From positions 2,046,001 through 2,110,000 of the forward strand of contig NZ_JAKUKA010000001.1 of the NCBI RefSeq assembly GCF_023156195.1: a stretch of DNA of 64,000 nucleotides. Direction: 5' to 3'. The stretch comes from Chitinophaga sedimenti (GTDB lineage Bacteria > Bacteroidota > Bacteroidia > Chitinophagales > Chitinophagaceae). The notes beneath the pieces are model-generated. The model had not been told where the DNA came from, searched no databases, and worked only from the letters and a program-made list of their open reading frames with translations. How positions within the stretch are numbered: the first letter of the stretch is position 1; every line of letters begins with the position of its first letter. A program made the position numbers and the translations under genes. Positions 10,901 to 17,082 of the stretch are shown piece after piece.

Positions 10901-11472
10901 TGTGGGTCCAGCGGGTTTAAAGAATTATTATAAGGCGATAAATACTCCACATAAAAAGAAGAGTGTGTGCCATTGGCCGCCTCTGTAATTGTGAGCGTAT
11001 TACCGGTAATAGTGAAATTCACATTATTCAGATCGGGCGTGGCATCGCCGGTTTTCATGGCCACCGGAACATAAGCCCCCAGGGGCGCGTTCTTCCAGCC
11101 ATACACGTTGGTGCCGGAGCCATTGGTATGCGTGCTTTTGGCCACGTTCACATAGCCGGAAGACGTACTGTTCGCGATATCAATAATGGCATTAATGGTG
11201 AGGAAGTCCTCATCGCCGGCCAGGTACTCATGGCTGGGACCGGGAATACCCGTTTCGGAACTCACGTACACCGCAATCGTTTTGGTGCCCGATGGAATAG
11301 TAAAACTAGGTGCGGCGCCCGATGGTGCACGATACTTCGTTTCGGCGCTGATAATGTCTGCGCGTTTACCACCTGCAGGACTACACGGACTGAATGGCAA
11401 TTGGGCGATGGCTGCATAGGGAAACAGCGCCAGGATCATGCCCAGCAATGCCCGACTGAAAAACACTTTCAT
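4948..11472 (-). CDS. Giant T9SS-exported adhesin with tandem cadherin/VCBS-like repeats and gliding C-terminal domain
   Basis: About 2174 residues with no frameshift. The ATG at 11472 gives a clean signal peptide (MKVFFSRALLGMILALFPYA); an ATG at 11508 would add 12 residues. An N-terminal region with repeated beta-sandwich character (~1-830) is followed by an ASH/HYDIN-like domain around 840-960 (FSITNIGEGTLTLTGAVTI). Next come cadherin-like segments, eight ~91-residue repeats with the core NEDAPVNGTLTATDADNDPL, and a DUF11-like domain (VTYIFTVKNTGAIALTNVSY). The C-terminus is the CHU_C/gliding sorting domain (VPNLFTPNGDGANDMLVIKG ... ELVIVNRWGNEVF), the T9SS type-B signal. Expected role: a secreted surface adhesin used in attachment or gliding. 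The PorP/SprF gene directly downstream is its likely dedicated partner. Repeat number probably varies among strains. Confidence 0.9.
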   Translation of the reverse strand: MKVFFSRALLGMILALFPYAAIAQLPFSPCSPAGGKRADIISAETKYRAPSGAAPSFTIPSGTKTIAVYVSSETGIPGPSHEYLAGDEDFLTINAIIDIANSTSSGYVNVAKSTHTNGSGTNVYGWKNAPLGAYVPVAMKTGDATPDLNNVNFTITGNTLTITEAANGTHSSFYVEYLSPYNNSLNPLDPQVRALLHGTGATATDLSIPIPAGTKVISISGKGTNSSAADLFTNSGTEEGYSNLRFVFDLDLGVTDGFVTVANGGSVDRRSTYVINDKPVALAGRLTTLPYITGDYASKRVAAGAVGIYDPEIYVSGSNLIIKRDADYARDFDDAYVVEFYGRVGLGMSAEFIDAEVAAIPKGFSGSAGVSRTFKIPSGTNFIYFNQTGNAVNTDREENENGLAGFAYIDLTAGTATGYFYQQVGLSDATRRDDNYAFKGVPLNNTSTRNHTNTVGFKGPNTYDISFQLSADKSQLTVTNKTGLAGTDYQFLLSADYYGARPDIAFSASNVTFTKTSCNVVRANVSICNPGAGNSSGGMPVSFYAGNPTVDATARLLYVDAFNDALSIGDCKAFNFDIDMSALSNLNVDLTMIINDNGSFVTGGVGHTVGTPFTLASLVNQGSLYRECYYDNNLLTRTISLNNCPVVNLDPDQSSGASGTLNYRDTYTMGLTPTGTRIADTDLTVVDPDGSNMHSATITLTNILNAGYEYLEIRGVLPAGISAAGNNTGTITLSGIASQTAYADALKLIRYHNVSTSPDKTSRIITAAMNDGTENGPSATATIAIVIPPKTAVSGNTHNIADGRTSVAAQDGTQFGIITGSSSATNTFSITNIGEGTLTLTGAVTISGDPGFSIASQPAATSLATGASTTFQVRFTSPAVFGTYNATVTIVSDDPDAGLSTYTFAVSAVANNIPAVSNHTVSTDEDVTFNFAATDFTGHYTDVDNTPLDRIRITSLPSNGTLYLSSVAITSGQVVAAADLANITFVPTANWNGSTSFGWTASDGTSYAASDATMNITVSAVNDAPTAAGPTSIAVNENTAVSMSGVSFADQDAGTGNMTATFTATEGAFSAVSGDGVTVGGTALSRTLTGSLADLNAFLAANKLTYLAADIPAATVTVTVNINDNGNTGSGGALQANRNISLNITAENDAPVATGDTQSTNEDTPVSGAVTATDPDGDVLAYAKATDPAHGSVTVASDGTYTYTPASNYHGTDQFTITVSDGHGGTATATVNVTILSVNDVPTGSNQTNTTNEDTPVSGTLTATDVENDPLTFTKATDPTNGTVTVDANGDYTYTPNLNYHGTDQFTVTVSDGNGGSTTLTVTITVNSVNDLPVASDQTNTTSEDTPVNGAITATDVDNDPLTFTKATDPTNGSVVVNSDGTYIYTPNPDYHGTDQFDVTITDGNGGSTTITVTITVSSVNDAPLASDQTNTTNEDAPVNGTITATDADNDPLTFTKATDPANGSVVVNSDGTYTYTPNPNYHGTDQFNVTITDGNGGSVTITITITVNSVNDVPVASNQINTTNEDAPVNGTITATDADSDPLTFTKATDPAHGSVVVNSDGTYTYTPDPNYHGTDQFNVTITDGNGGTITITITITVNSVNDVPVASNQTNTTNEDAPVNGTLTATDADNDLLTFTKATDPAHGTVVVNSDGTYTYTPNPDYHGTDQFNVTVSDGNGGTTTITVTVTVSSVNDVPVASNQTNTTNEDAPVNGTLTATDADNDPLTFTKATDPAHGTVVVNNDGTYTYTPDPNYHGTDQFNVTITDGNGGSTTITVTVTVNSVNDAPVVTNSNINIGQNAPATGTVTATDADGDPLTFTKSSDPTNGTVTVNTDGTYTYTPNADYHGTDQFTVTVSDGNGGTATATVVITVTAGAPGISMVKTASLEGSQVTYIFTVKNTGAIALTNVSYTDAKLGITDRVIPVGTGLAPGASVTATAIYAVTLADRIAGSVTNTATVLGTGPGGISSSDISGTTETNDEPTITILPPPPVAVSDSTGTRTGMPVIVNLLHNDDDRGVSFDIQSVEIVDAPQHGNVKVNADGTIVYTPNAGFNGEEVFSYRVRDAYGVYTNAATVKVSVSTTNVTVPNLFTPNGDGANDMLVIKGIEQYADNELVIVNRWGNEVFRQRRYNNAWRGDGLNEGTYYYVLRIRKTAGSEWEVVKGYITLIRAFKH
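5846..8030 (-). repeat. Eight tandem ~276 bp repeats within the adhesin gene
   Basis: Eight consecutive units of about 91-92 codons each. Each begins near the phrase QTNTTNEDAPVNG, contains YTYTPNPDYHGTDQF, and ends TVNSVNDAP. Units five to seven (about 6110-6950) are the most alike at the DNA level, while the outermost units are more diverged (GDTQSTNEDTP at the N-terminal end, NSNINIGQNAP at the C-terminal end). This suggests expansion from the middle by unequal crossing-over. The many plus-strand reading frames over this stretch are mirror images of the repeats. Confidence 0.9.
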
Positions 11473-11654
11473 ACGACAAATAGGATTTGGCGGCGATAAC
11501 GACCGCATTTACACAGGATGCCTCTACATCAATAAACCAAGGAATAGGAATTTTCTCTAAACGCTTAAGAGTGTCTATTAATAGCTACATATCTCCATTT
11601 AAAATATTAATTACGTCCTAAAAACCAATGCAAAATAATAAAAAACAATTCATA

Positions 11655-13127
11655 TTACATATTTTCTAATAAGAATTTATAAAAATATATCTCAGGGGTG
11701 TTATTGGGGCTTGTAATACATTCTGCCATCTGTGCCTCGCCGGAGCGACCAATAAATGAAGCCGGCCCCCTCCTGTTTTTTTTTTGCGCGATGAGCACCT
11801 TTTCACCATCTGTCCGAACGGTAATCATGCCATATACTGAAATTACCCTTTCGATTTTATAACGCAACTGGCTGATCTTAGCTTCAATTGCCGGCTTATC
11901 GGCCGGCGCGGTAGTTTTCAGTTCCTGGGTTAACAAATAAAGACTGGCAAGATCGGCATCTGTGATATCGCGCTTTTCTTTGGCAGACCGCGCCAGCTCT
12001 GTACTAAAGATCAGCGGACGAGCACCGCGGCTGTGTCGTCCGATAGCGCCCAGCGTATCGGGGCGCGGATGTACATACGTTTCATTATCGCCACTGGAAA
12101 TAATCGTAGCCACGGGGTTAAAGAAGCTCAGGAAATCATCGATAAACTTGTGGCTGCCGTGGTGACAGGATTTTAAAATATCTACCTCAAAAACTTCTCT
12201 GCCTTTTGCAATCATATCTTCCCTATCTGCATCACTGACGTGCAGCGGATCGTAACCAGTATAATGCTGCGCGAGATATTCTTCCGACGCGTCGTTCAAA
12301 TCGCCACCAAGCAGGATGCGCACGTCGCCGATACGTAGCTTTACAATGACGGAGTGACCGTTTTTCGTTTCGCCTTCACTGCCGAGGGACTTCAATACTT
12401 TTTCGCCGTTTCTTTCTTCCGTCACCGGGCCAAGTATTTGCAGAAATACTTCGTCCTGTTCGGTGTAGCCAGGTATTTCAGCACCAGCTTCCAACATATT
12501 GATGTCCTGCAGTCCCGCTTTATTAAGCGCATCAAAAATAAGATTAGGGTATATCTTCCGCCCTCTGTTCGCCGCGTTATTCAACAACCCCGCGACCTGT
12601 TCTTTCGTTTCGCACAAGCCCGTTACGTAACCATCTACCACCGGACCAATAGGATCGTCACCGGTGCGCTCCACGATACCGTTATGGTGGATATTACGGA
12701 TGATAAAACGATTCGACTGCACAATGGGCAGGAAGCCCTGGTAATGGTCCGTATCGGAATGTGAGATGATCAGGTGTTCGATCGGGATCACTGCGTCATT
12801 ATTGCGCAGATTGAAGCGCCAGTTCAGGAAGTGAAACATGTTTTGTCCCTTGCCGGCATCCACGAGGATGAATTTATCCTGCGGCGTAACGATGAAACAA
12901 CCATCGCCCTGACCTACGTCCACGAAGTTGAGTTCGAGCAGCTGGTTAGCCTGGAGCTTGTCTTCGTGCACCCAGCCTTCGGCGCCACGGCAGCGGATCT
13001 TTCGGTATTCGCCCTGCTCTTCGAGGACGGTGCACCAGTCGCCCCACAGGGCTTTTTTGGTGATATCGCCGGTTCCGGGTGTGGTGCGGAGGGTGGCGTC
13101 GGGATAGGCGATGAACATTTTGGTCAT
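11655..13127 (-). CDS. SH3-domain + metallo-beta-lactamase-fold hydrolase (frameshift near 11785)
   Basis: About 475 residues, no signal peptide. Residues ~8-58 form a bacterial SH3 domain (LRTTPGTGDITKK ... CRGAEGWVHEDKL). The remainder is a metallo-beta-lactamase fold of the ComEC/Rec2-like soluble class. The metal motif SHSDTDHYQG has H123, D125, D127 and H128. A later GGDLNDASEE and SCHHGSHKFIDDF supply further ligands, and LNFVDVGQGDGCFIV is the classic start of the fold. A run of nine A at about 11785 breaks the frame; ten A would give IAQKKKQEGAGFIYWSL... ending at a stop at 11701. Related stand-alone proteins are hydrolases of unknown, probably nucleic-acid or phosphoester, substrate; some sit in defence islands. 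Here it stands alone beside two small genes and repeat elements. Confidence 0.8.
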   Translation of the reverse strand: MTKMFIAYPDATLRTTPGTGDITKKALWGDWCTVLEEQGEYRKIRCRGAEGWVHEDKLQANQLLELNFVDVGQGDGCFIVTPQDKFILVDAGKGQNMFHFLNWRFNLRNNDAVIPIEHLIISHSDTDHYQGFLPIVQSNRFIIRNIHHNGIVERTGDDPIGPVVDGYVTGLCETKEQVAGLLNNAANRGRKIYPNLIFDALNKAGLQDINMLEAGAEIPGYTEQDEVFLQILGPVTEERNGEKVLKSLGSEGETKNGHSVIVKLRIGDVRILLGGDLNDASEEYLAQHYTGYDPLHVSDADREDMIAKGREVFEVDILKSCHHGSHKFIDDFLSFFNPVATIISSGDNETYVHPRPDTLGAIGRHSRGARPLIFSTELARSAKEKRDITDADLASLYLLTQELKTTAPADKPAIEAKISQLRYKIERVISVYGMITVRTDGEKVLIAQKKNRRGPASFIGRSGEAQMAECITSPNNTPEIYFYKFLLENM

Positions 13128-13250
13128 TTGGATGGGGTTTTAATCAATTTAAGAAATTTAGTAACGCATTCAAAAGCTGATTGAAAAAATGATATTTAGT
13201 TAACGCTGACGTAAAAGTAGGGCAAACCAATGTCCCGGAAATTCACTGAT

Positions 13251-13294
13251 TGGTGGCGACGGGTTTACCAGGTGGTGGGGACGGGTCTTGCGGG
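13251..13294. repeat. 22-bp tandem repeat (two copies), upstream part of composite element 1
   Basis: Two adjacent 22-bp units, 13251-13272 and 13273-13294, both of the form TGGTGGNGACGGGTNTNNC followed by AGG or GGG, with a partial third unit starting at 13295. They lie in the 307-bp gene-free stretch between the MBL gene (start 13127) and the small gene ending at 13435. No reading frame there has coding character. Confidence 0.75.
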
Positions 13295-13331
13295 TGGTAA
13301 ACTGTATATCGCCCTTTTTCGATCTTTATAA

Positions 13332-13442
13332 GATCCTAAGACGATCCTAACTGAATTGTAACTAACTGTAACTAACTTTTGCTGTTTTATAAGGGTTTCA
13401 GTATGGTTTTAGTTAGGATCCTGTTAGGATCCTCTTAGGATG
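13332..13442. repeat. Imperfect inverted repeat built from GATCCTAA motifs, element 1
   Basis: The left arm GATCCTAAGACGATCCTAAC (13332-13351) is mirrored by GTTAGGATCCTCTTAGGATG (13423-13442), with an extra GTTAGGATCC copy at 13412-13421. Between the arms is a direct 10-bp repeat GTAACTAACT (13358-13367 and 13368-13377). The right arm overlaps the stop codon of the minus-strand gene at 13435, so the element could act as that gene's 3' structure. Confidence 0.75.
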
Positions 13443-13638
13443 TGGCCGTCTTCACAATATTTATCAATGCAAAACCAGATGGAACAATCGCGACCGTGCA
13501 CCAGGCGTTTTCCAGTCCATTTAGCGGCGAGGGCGGCATAACAGCAGCTGGCAAATCAACGGGATCAACCTGCGATGCATAGGTACCGCCCCGAAAGTTC
13601 ATAACAAATGTGTACTTGTTTATATTAGTCATTGACAT
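13435..13638 (-). CDS. Small protein of unknown function
   Basis: A 65-67 residue protein (start ATG 13638 or 13632) with no signal peptide. It begins NKYTFVMNFRGGTYASQV and ends with GLENAWCTVAIVPSGFALIN. The hydrophobic/aromatic pattern and the tight 25-bp spacing behind the DUF7710-like gene on the same strand support a real two-gene unit. I recall similar short Bacteroidota proteins with a longer middle section, so an internal deletion is possible, but that cannot be proved here. No catalytic motif. Its stop codon lies inside the right arm of the GATCC inverted repeat. Confidence 0.5.
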   Translation of the reverse strand: MSMTNINKYTFVMNFRGGTYASQVDPVDLPAAVMPPSPLNGLENAWCTVAIVPSGFALINIVKTATS

Positions 13639-13663
13639 AGAAAAATCAATTTAGGCCGTTCTT

Positions 13664-13939
13664 TTATTCTCTGGCTCCATTTTCATAATGAAAATGCTCC
13701 TGGCTTGCTGAAGTAAATTTGCCGATGAAAGACGACTGTAAATGTTCTTCCTTCTTTACAGAGAACAAATCATGCGCTATCGCCCATTCATAAACACCCA
13801 TGTCGACCGGATACCTTGTCAAAACTCCTGTTAGTTTATTTTTGCTAATCCACTCCTCAGCTTTAGTTAAGGTAGAAAAAGCGCCACTTCCAAAACGGCT
13901 ATTCTCTCCGTTGAAAATCCATATATAATCCATCTTCAA
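13664..13939 (-). CDS. DUF7710-like small protein
   Basis: 91 residues beginning MKMDYIWIFNGENSRFGSG, followed by FSTLTKAEEWISKNKLTGVL and TRYPVDMGVYEWAI. The pattern 'WIFNGExxxFxSGVFxxxxxAExWI ... YPxDxGxYxWA' is that of a small cytosolic domain (DUF7710) found scattered in bacterial genomes. It is often in the company of SMI1/KNR4-type or other immunity-like genes. The molecular function is unknown. It probably heads a two-gene unit with the 67-residue gene 25 bp downstream. A 59-bp stretch and then a repeat-derived region lie upstream of it. Confidence 0.65.
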   Translation of the reverse strand: MKMDYIWIFNGENSRFGSGAFSTLTKAEEWISKNKLTGVLTRYPVDMGVYEWAIAHDLFSVKKEEHLQSSFIGKFTSASQEHFHYENGARE

Positions 13940-14168
13940 ATCTAATAAAATGTCACGTTAAAATATGGGTAAGAAGGATGGTAAATCCCTCCTACCCGTT
14001 ATATAGAAAACGCGTATTCAGATGCTTCATTTAAACCCAATATGTCAAAGAACTTCAGCCATCGCAGCGGCTTTTCCGCAACCTCCCAAAGCGTCATTCC
14101 GACGGTAAAACGGACTTCCCGACAGCAAAACGCAAAGATACGGCCGGCAAAAGCCGATCCGGGGAGAA

Positions 14169-14230
14169 TGTAACGAAGGGTGCAAAACGTTGTAACGAAG
14201 GGTGCAAAACGATGGTACGAAGCGTGCATG
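14169..14230. repeat. 22-bp tandem repeat (nearly three copies), part of composite element 2
   Basis: Units at 14169-14190 and 14191-14212 are identical except for the last base (TGTAACGAAGGGTGCAAAAC then GT or GA). A third, diverged 18-bp unit follows at 14213-14230. The unit length equals that of the tandem repeat in element 1, although the sequence differs. Confidence 0.8.
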
Positions 14231-14363
14231 TCACCCCTGAAACCCTTTACCAGTAAGGGGAAAAACTTGTATAAATTAATAAAATGTATCTATCTGAATG
14301 AAAAACAAATGATTATACACCTTGCATAGTGACAAAAGTTACTTCATGTAGGAAAGGTATATA

Positions 14364-14451
14364 CATCCTATATGTATCCTATAACGGCCATCACCATGGT
14401 CGTGGATCACAGCGAATGAGCTTATAGGATCTATAGAAGATCCTTATAGGG
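14364..14451. repeat. Imperfect inverted repeat built from GATCCTATA motifs, element 2
   Basis: The left arm CATCCTATATGTATCCTATA (14364-14383) is mirrored by a 30-base right arm at 14422-14451 that contains TTATAGGATCTATAGAAGAT and then CCTTATAGGG. Two ~10-bp motifs per arm are separated by a 38-bp spacer. It has the same construction as element 1 at 13332-13442. Confidence 0.7.
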
Positions 14452-14465
14452 TCTCCAAAAGGAAA

Positions 14466-14487
14466 AGCCGGCCACTAACGGCCGGCT
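14466..14487 (-). terminator. Rho-independent terminator of the sigma-FecR-SusCD-TlpA operon
   Basis: Perfect 8-bp GC stem AGCCGGCC / GGCCGGCT with a 6-base loop. Read on the minus strand it is followed by TTTTCC, 26 bp after the TlpA stop. Confidence 0.8.
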
Positions 14488-14512
14488 CCCAAAAAATGAG
14501 GACAACAAACGA

Positions 14513-15622
14513 CTATAATTTCTTCTTATACCCCGCCAGTTCCTTCTCGTAATCCGTCACGGTGTAATCGAGTATGGTACCTAACCACTTTCCTTCCTTC
14601 AAAGCCACTTTCGCATCGGCCAGTGCTTTTTCCTGCGCTTCTACGGCGGCTTTATAATCGCCGGCTTTGGCGTAGGTGCCTGCAAGGCTATGGTATACCA
14701 GCGGCGTTACAATACCGGGACTGGCCGCGGCATCTTTCAGCAAACCGGCAGCAAACAGGTAGGCTTCTTTAGACAAACCATCTTTCTGAGAAATAGACAT
14801 TCCTACAGAAGAAGCGGCCCAGGACGCCTGTTTGATCCACACTTTGGCGAAAGCAATAGCGCTGTCTGCGCTTACGTGATCGAGCAGGGTGGTGAATTTC
14901 ATATTGTTCAGTGCAGGTGCGTAAGTAGGCGCCTTGATGATACCAGAATCGATCATCCGCACCGCCAGCGCGTAGTCCTTCGCTTTAATAGCCTCGTTCA
15001 CGGGATCAAAAGCCTTGCGAATTTCAGCAGTCTGCGCCTCGCTGGCTTTCTGCTTCCTGTCGAAATCGGCGCGTACACCGGCCATGTCGTATTTACCGGA
15101 TAACACCAGCTGCATGGTAGAATCAAGTTTCATCGGATGACCGATCCACAGGATCTGGTCGTTTTTCACCACGAAAGTGCAGGGAATCCCATACTGACCG
15201 GCAGCCTTCATCCACTTTTCGCCCATGTGCTGATCGTTGTTGTCGGCGATCACGTTATATGACATCTTATCGCCGATGCTCGTCACAAAACGGCTTACTT
15301 CCGGCAGCGAAGATTCGTAGGGCTTCTCCCCTGTTTTCTCCCACACGTTTACGCCAATCACCGTGGCTTCTTTCTCATATTTTTTAGCAAGTTCTGACAA
15401 ATGCGGCATCGCTGCTTTACAGGGGCCGCACCAGGTGGCCCAGAACTCCAGCACGTACAGTCGGTCTTTCTGGTATTCTTTTACCGGCGTACCTTTCAGC
15501 CATTTGGAATATTTCATCTCCGGCGCTTTATCGCCAATGTGCAGGGTTACCGGACCCTGGGCGCGCGAGATCGACGCGAAGCCGAATAACGCCAGGGCTA
15601 GTGTTTTAAGACGGGTATTCAT
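14513..15622 (-). CDS. TlpA-type thioredoxin-fold protein with C-terminal helical domain
   Basis: 369 residues, exported (MNTRLKTLALALFGFASISRAQ). Residues ~25-190 are an AhpC/TSA-TlpA thioredoxin fold with an intact redox centre FWATWCGPCKAAMPHL and cis-Pro loop YGIPCTFVV. Residues ~200-369 are alpha-helical and TPR-like (YHSLAGTYAKAGDYKAAVEA). Likely role: a periplasmic thiol-disulfide oxidoreductase that works on or with the products of the SusCD operon. It is the last gene of that operon, 17 bp after susD and just before the terminator. Such TlpA proteins commonly close SusCD operons in Chitinophaga-type genomes. The frame is intact. Confidence 0.88.
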   Translation of the reverse strand: MNTRLKTLALALFGFASISRAQGPVTLHIGDKAPEMKYSKWLKGTPVKEYQKDRLYVLEFWATWCGPCKAAMPHLSELAKKYEKEATVIGVNVWEKTGEKPYESSLPEVSRFVTSIGDKMSYNVIADNNDQHMGEKWMKAAGQYGIPCTFVVKNDQILWIGHPMKLDSTMQLVLSGKYDMAGVRADFDRKQKASEAQTAEIRKAFDPVNEAIKAKDYALAVRMIDSGIIKAPTYAPALNNMKFTTLLDHVSADSAIAFAKVWIKQASWAASSVGMSISQKDGLSKEAYLFAAGLLKDAAASPGIVTPLVYHSLAGTYAKAGDYKAAVEAQEKALADAKVALKEGKWLGTILDYTVTDYEKELAGYKKKL

Positions 15623-15639
15623 TATGTTGATTTTTGATG

Positions 15640-17064
15640 TTATAAGCCATATCCTGTATTCTGTTTGCCGAACAGCGGGTTCAGGTCAAACTCCGTTTGC
15701 GGCACGGGGAAATAGTATTGTTGCGCCAGTGTGATTGTTGGGCGGATCACTTTCACCTGCTCGAACGGTAAACGCATCAGCGCCATCCATTCAATGCAGT
15801 CCTCGCCCGTCAGGTTGCGCAGTACTTCGTAATAGTTCTGCAACAACAGGTCGGCTGGTGTGTTCGCATTATCTACCGCGGAAAAGTCTGTCGCGCCGGC
15901 TTTGCCCATCACGGTTTTAATAAGCGTCTTCGCATCGGCCAGACTGCCACCGGAACGGATCAGCGCTTCGGCCTTCAGCAGGTATACTTCGGAAAGGCGC
16001 ATCGCATAAGAGGTTTCGGTCAGTTGGGTGGTGGCCGTTCCGTACGCGATGTACTTCGTAAAATAGTAAGTATTCGGGCTGTAAGCCTGGTAAGGCGTTG
16101 TAGGCCCTACCATCCAGGTAGCGCGCGGATCGGCGCCTAACAGGTCTTTGAATGCCTTCGTTGCCACGAACAGGCTGGATTGCGCGGGATAGTAAGCCCG
16201 GCTCTGGATGTAATAGTACGCGGCCTGGTTCGGCTGCGGCTGCACGCCTAAAATCACTTCACTACTGGTCAGACCTTTGGCATAAAAGATGTCCTTCAGG
16301 TTGTTCTCCAGCACATACGGACTTCTCAACAGCACCATATCGGCGAGTTTTACGACTTCGGGATAATCAGCCGGCTGCGCCCTGTTTAACAGTAAACGCA
16401 TCTTCAATACCATCGCCGCCCAACGGGTCGCGTAGTATTTCTGGTTGGTGGCCGGTGCATTGGCGATAGCGTAATCCAGGTCGCTGAGAATAAAGTCATA
16501 CGTTTCTTTCACAGTGCTCCGTCTTTTCTGGATACCGCTCAGTGTTACAAACTTATCGCGCAGCAATACCCCGTTTTCGCTCGCGGCGTTATTCCATTCT
16601 GAAAAGAACATCAGCAGTTTAAAATGCCCGTAAGCCCGCAGGAACCGACTTTCGCCAAGGATCTCATTTTTACGCGCGCCGGTAAATGCCTGGTCAGGAA
16701 CGGTGTTTACCGCATCAATGAGACCGTTCGCAGCGTTCAGCAGCAGGTACGATTCGCCCCATGCCTGCGCCGGATAGCCGGCATTTACGTTATCGTTCCG
16801 CTCATCGGCCACAGAACCTAAGCCATACCCCAGCATGCCGGTGAGCATACCGCCGGGTAAATGGTGCGCCGACCATAAAGTGATGTTATTCACGGTTACA
16901 TTCGCAAAGCGGTAATACACGCCGTTTAAAGCCGTATTAGCGGTTTTCTGATCGGTGATGGCAGTTCCTTCTACCCTCGCGTTCGCGGGTGGTTCGCTGA
17001 GTTGTTTGTCGCAGGCGCACAGCATCACCAAAGTCGTATATAGCAAAATTCGTTTCATGGTCAT
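15640..17064 (-). CDS. RagB/SusD family outer-membrane nutrient-binding lipoprotein
   Basis: 474 residues. Lipoprotein signal MKRILLYTTLVMLCACDKQ with lipobox cysteine; a start at 17058 is equally good. The protein shows the SusD TPR-like scaffold (GESRFLRAYGHFKLLMFFSE) and the late conserved helix RLSEVYLLKAEALIR, and ends with a short aromatic tail near FPVPQTEFDLNP. The RagB/SusD lid captures a glycan or peptide on the cell surface and closes over the SusC channel. It follows its SusC partner by 18 bp. The C-terminal half is shorter than in starch-type SusD; the TlpA neighbours hint at a peptide or redox-active ligand, but the substrate is not determinable. Intact. Confidence 0.9.
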   Translation of the reverse strand: MTMKRILLYTTLVMLCACDKQLSEPPANARVEGTAITDQKTANTALNGVYYRFANVTVNNITLWSAHHLPGGMLTGMLGYGLGSVADERNDNVNAGYPAQAWGESYLLLNAANGLIDAVNTVPDQAFTGARKNEILGESRFLRAYGHFKLLMFFSEWNNAASENGVLLRDKFVTLSGIQKRRSTVKETYDFILSDLDYAIANAPATNQKYYATRWAAMVLKMRLLLNRAQPADYPEVVKLADMVLLRSPYVLENNLKDIFYAKGLTSSEVILGVQPQPNQAAYYYIQSRAYYPAQSSLFVATKAFKDLLGADPRATWMVGPTTPYQAYSPNTYYFTKYIAYGTATTQLTETSYAMRLSEVYLLKAEALIRSGGSLADAKTLIKTVMGKAGATDFSAVDNANTPADLLLQNYYEVLRNLTGEDCIEWMALMRLPFEQVKVIRPTITLAQQYYFPVPQTEFDLNPLFGKQNTGYGL

Positions 17065-17082
17065 TGGTTTAAGCGGTAATCA

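Larger units (their letters stand above)
13940..14512. other. Gene-free accessory spacer carrying composite repeat element 2
   Basis: 573 bp without a convincing gene. It contains a 22-bp tandem repeat (14169-14230), an inverted repeat of GATCCTATA motifs (14364-14451) and the terminator of the uptake operon (14466-14487). A 76-codon minus-strand frame (13999-14229) starts inside the tandem repeat and has no protein-like pattern; I do not count it as a gene. Confidence 0.6.

Noticed and set aside
13999..14229. 76-codon minus-strand frame in the 14 kb spacer
   Set aside because: Its start and first third are the 22-bp tandem repeat read in reverse, and the rest has no protein-like pattern.
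13251..14230. 22-bp tandem repeats considered as a CRISPR or origin iterons
   Set aside because: No spacers between units, only two to three copies, no cas, rep or dnaA gene nearby.
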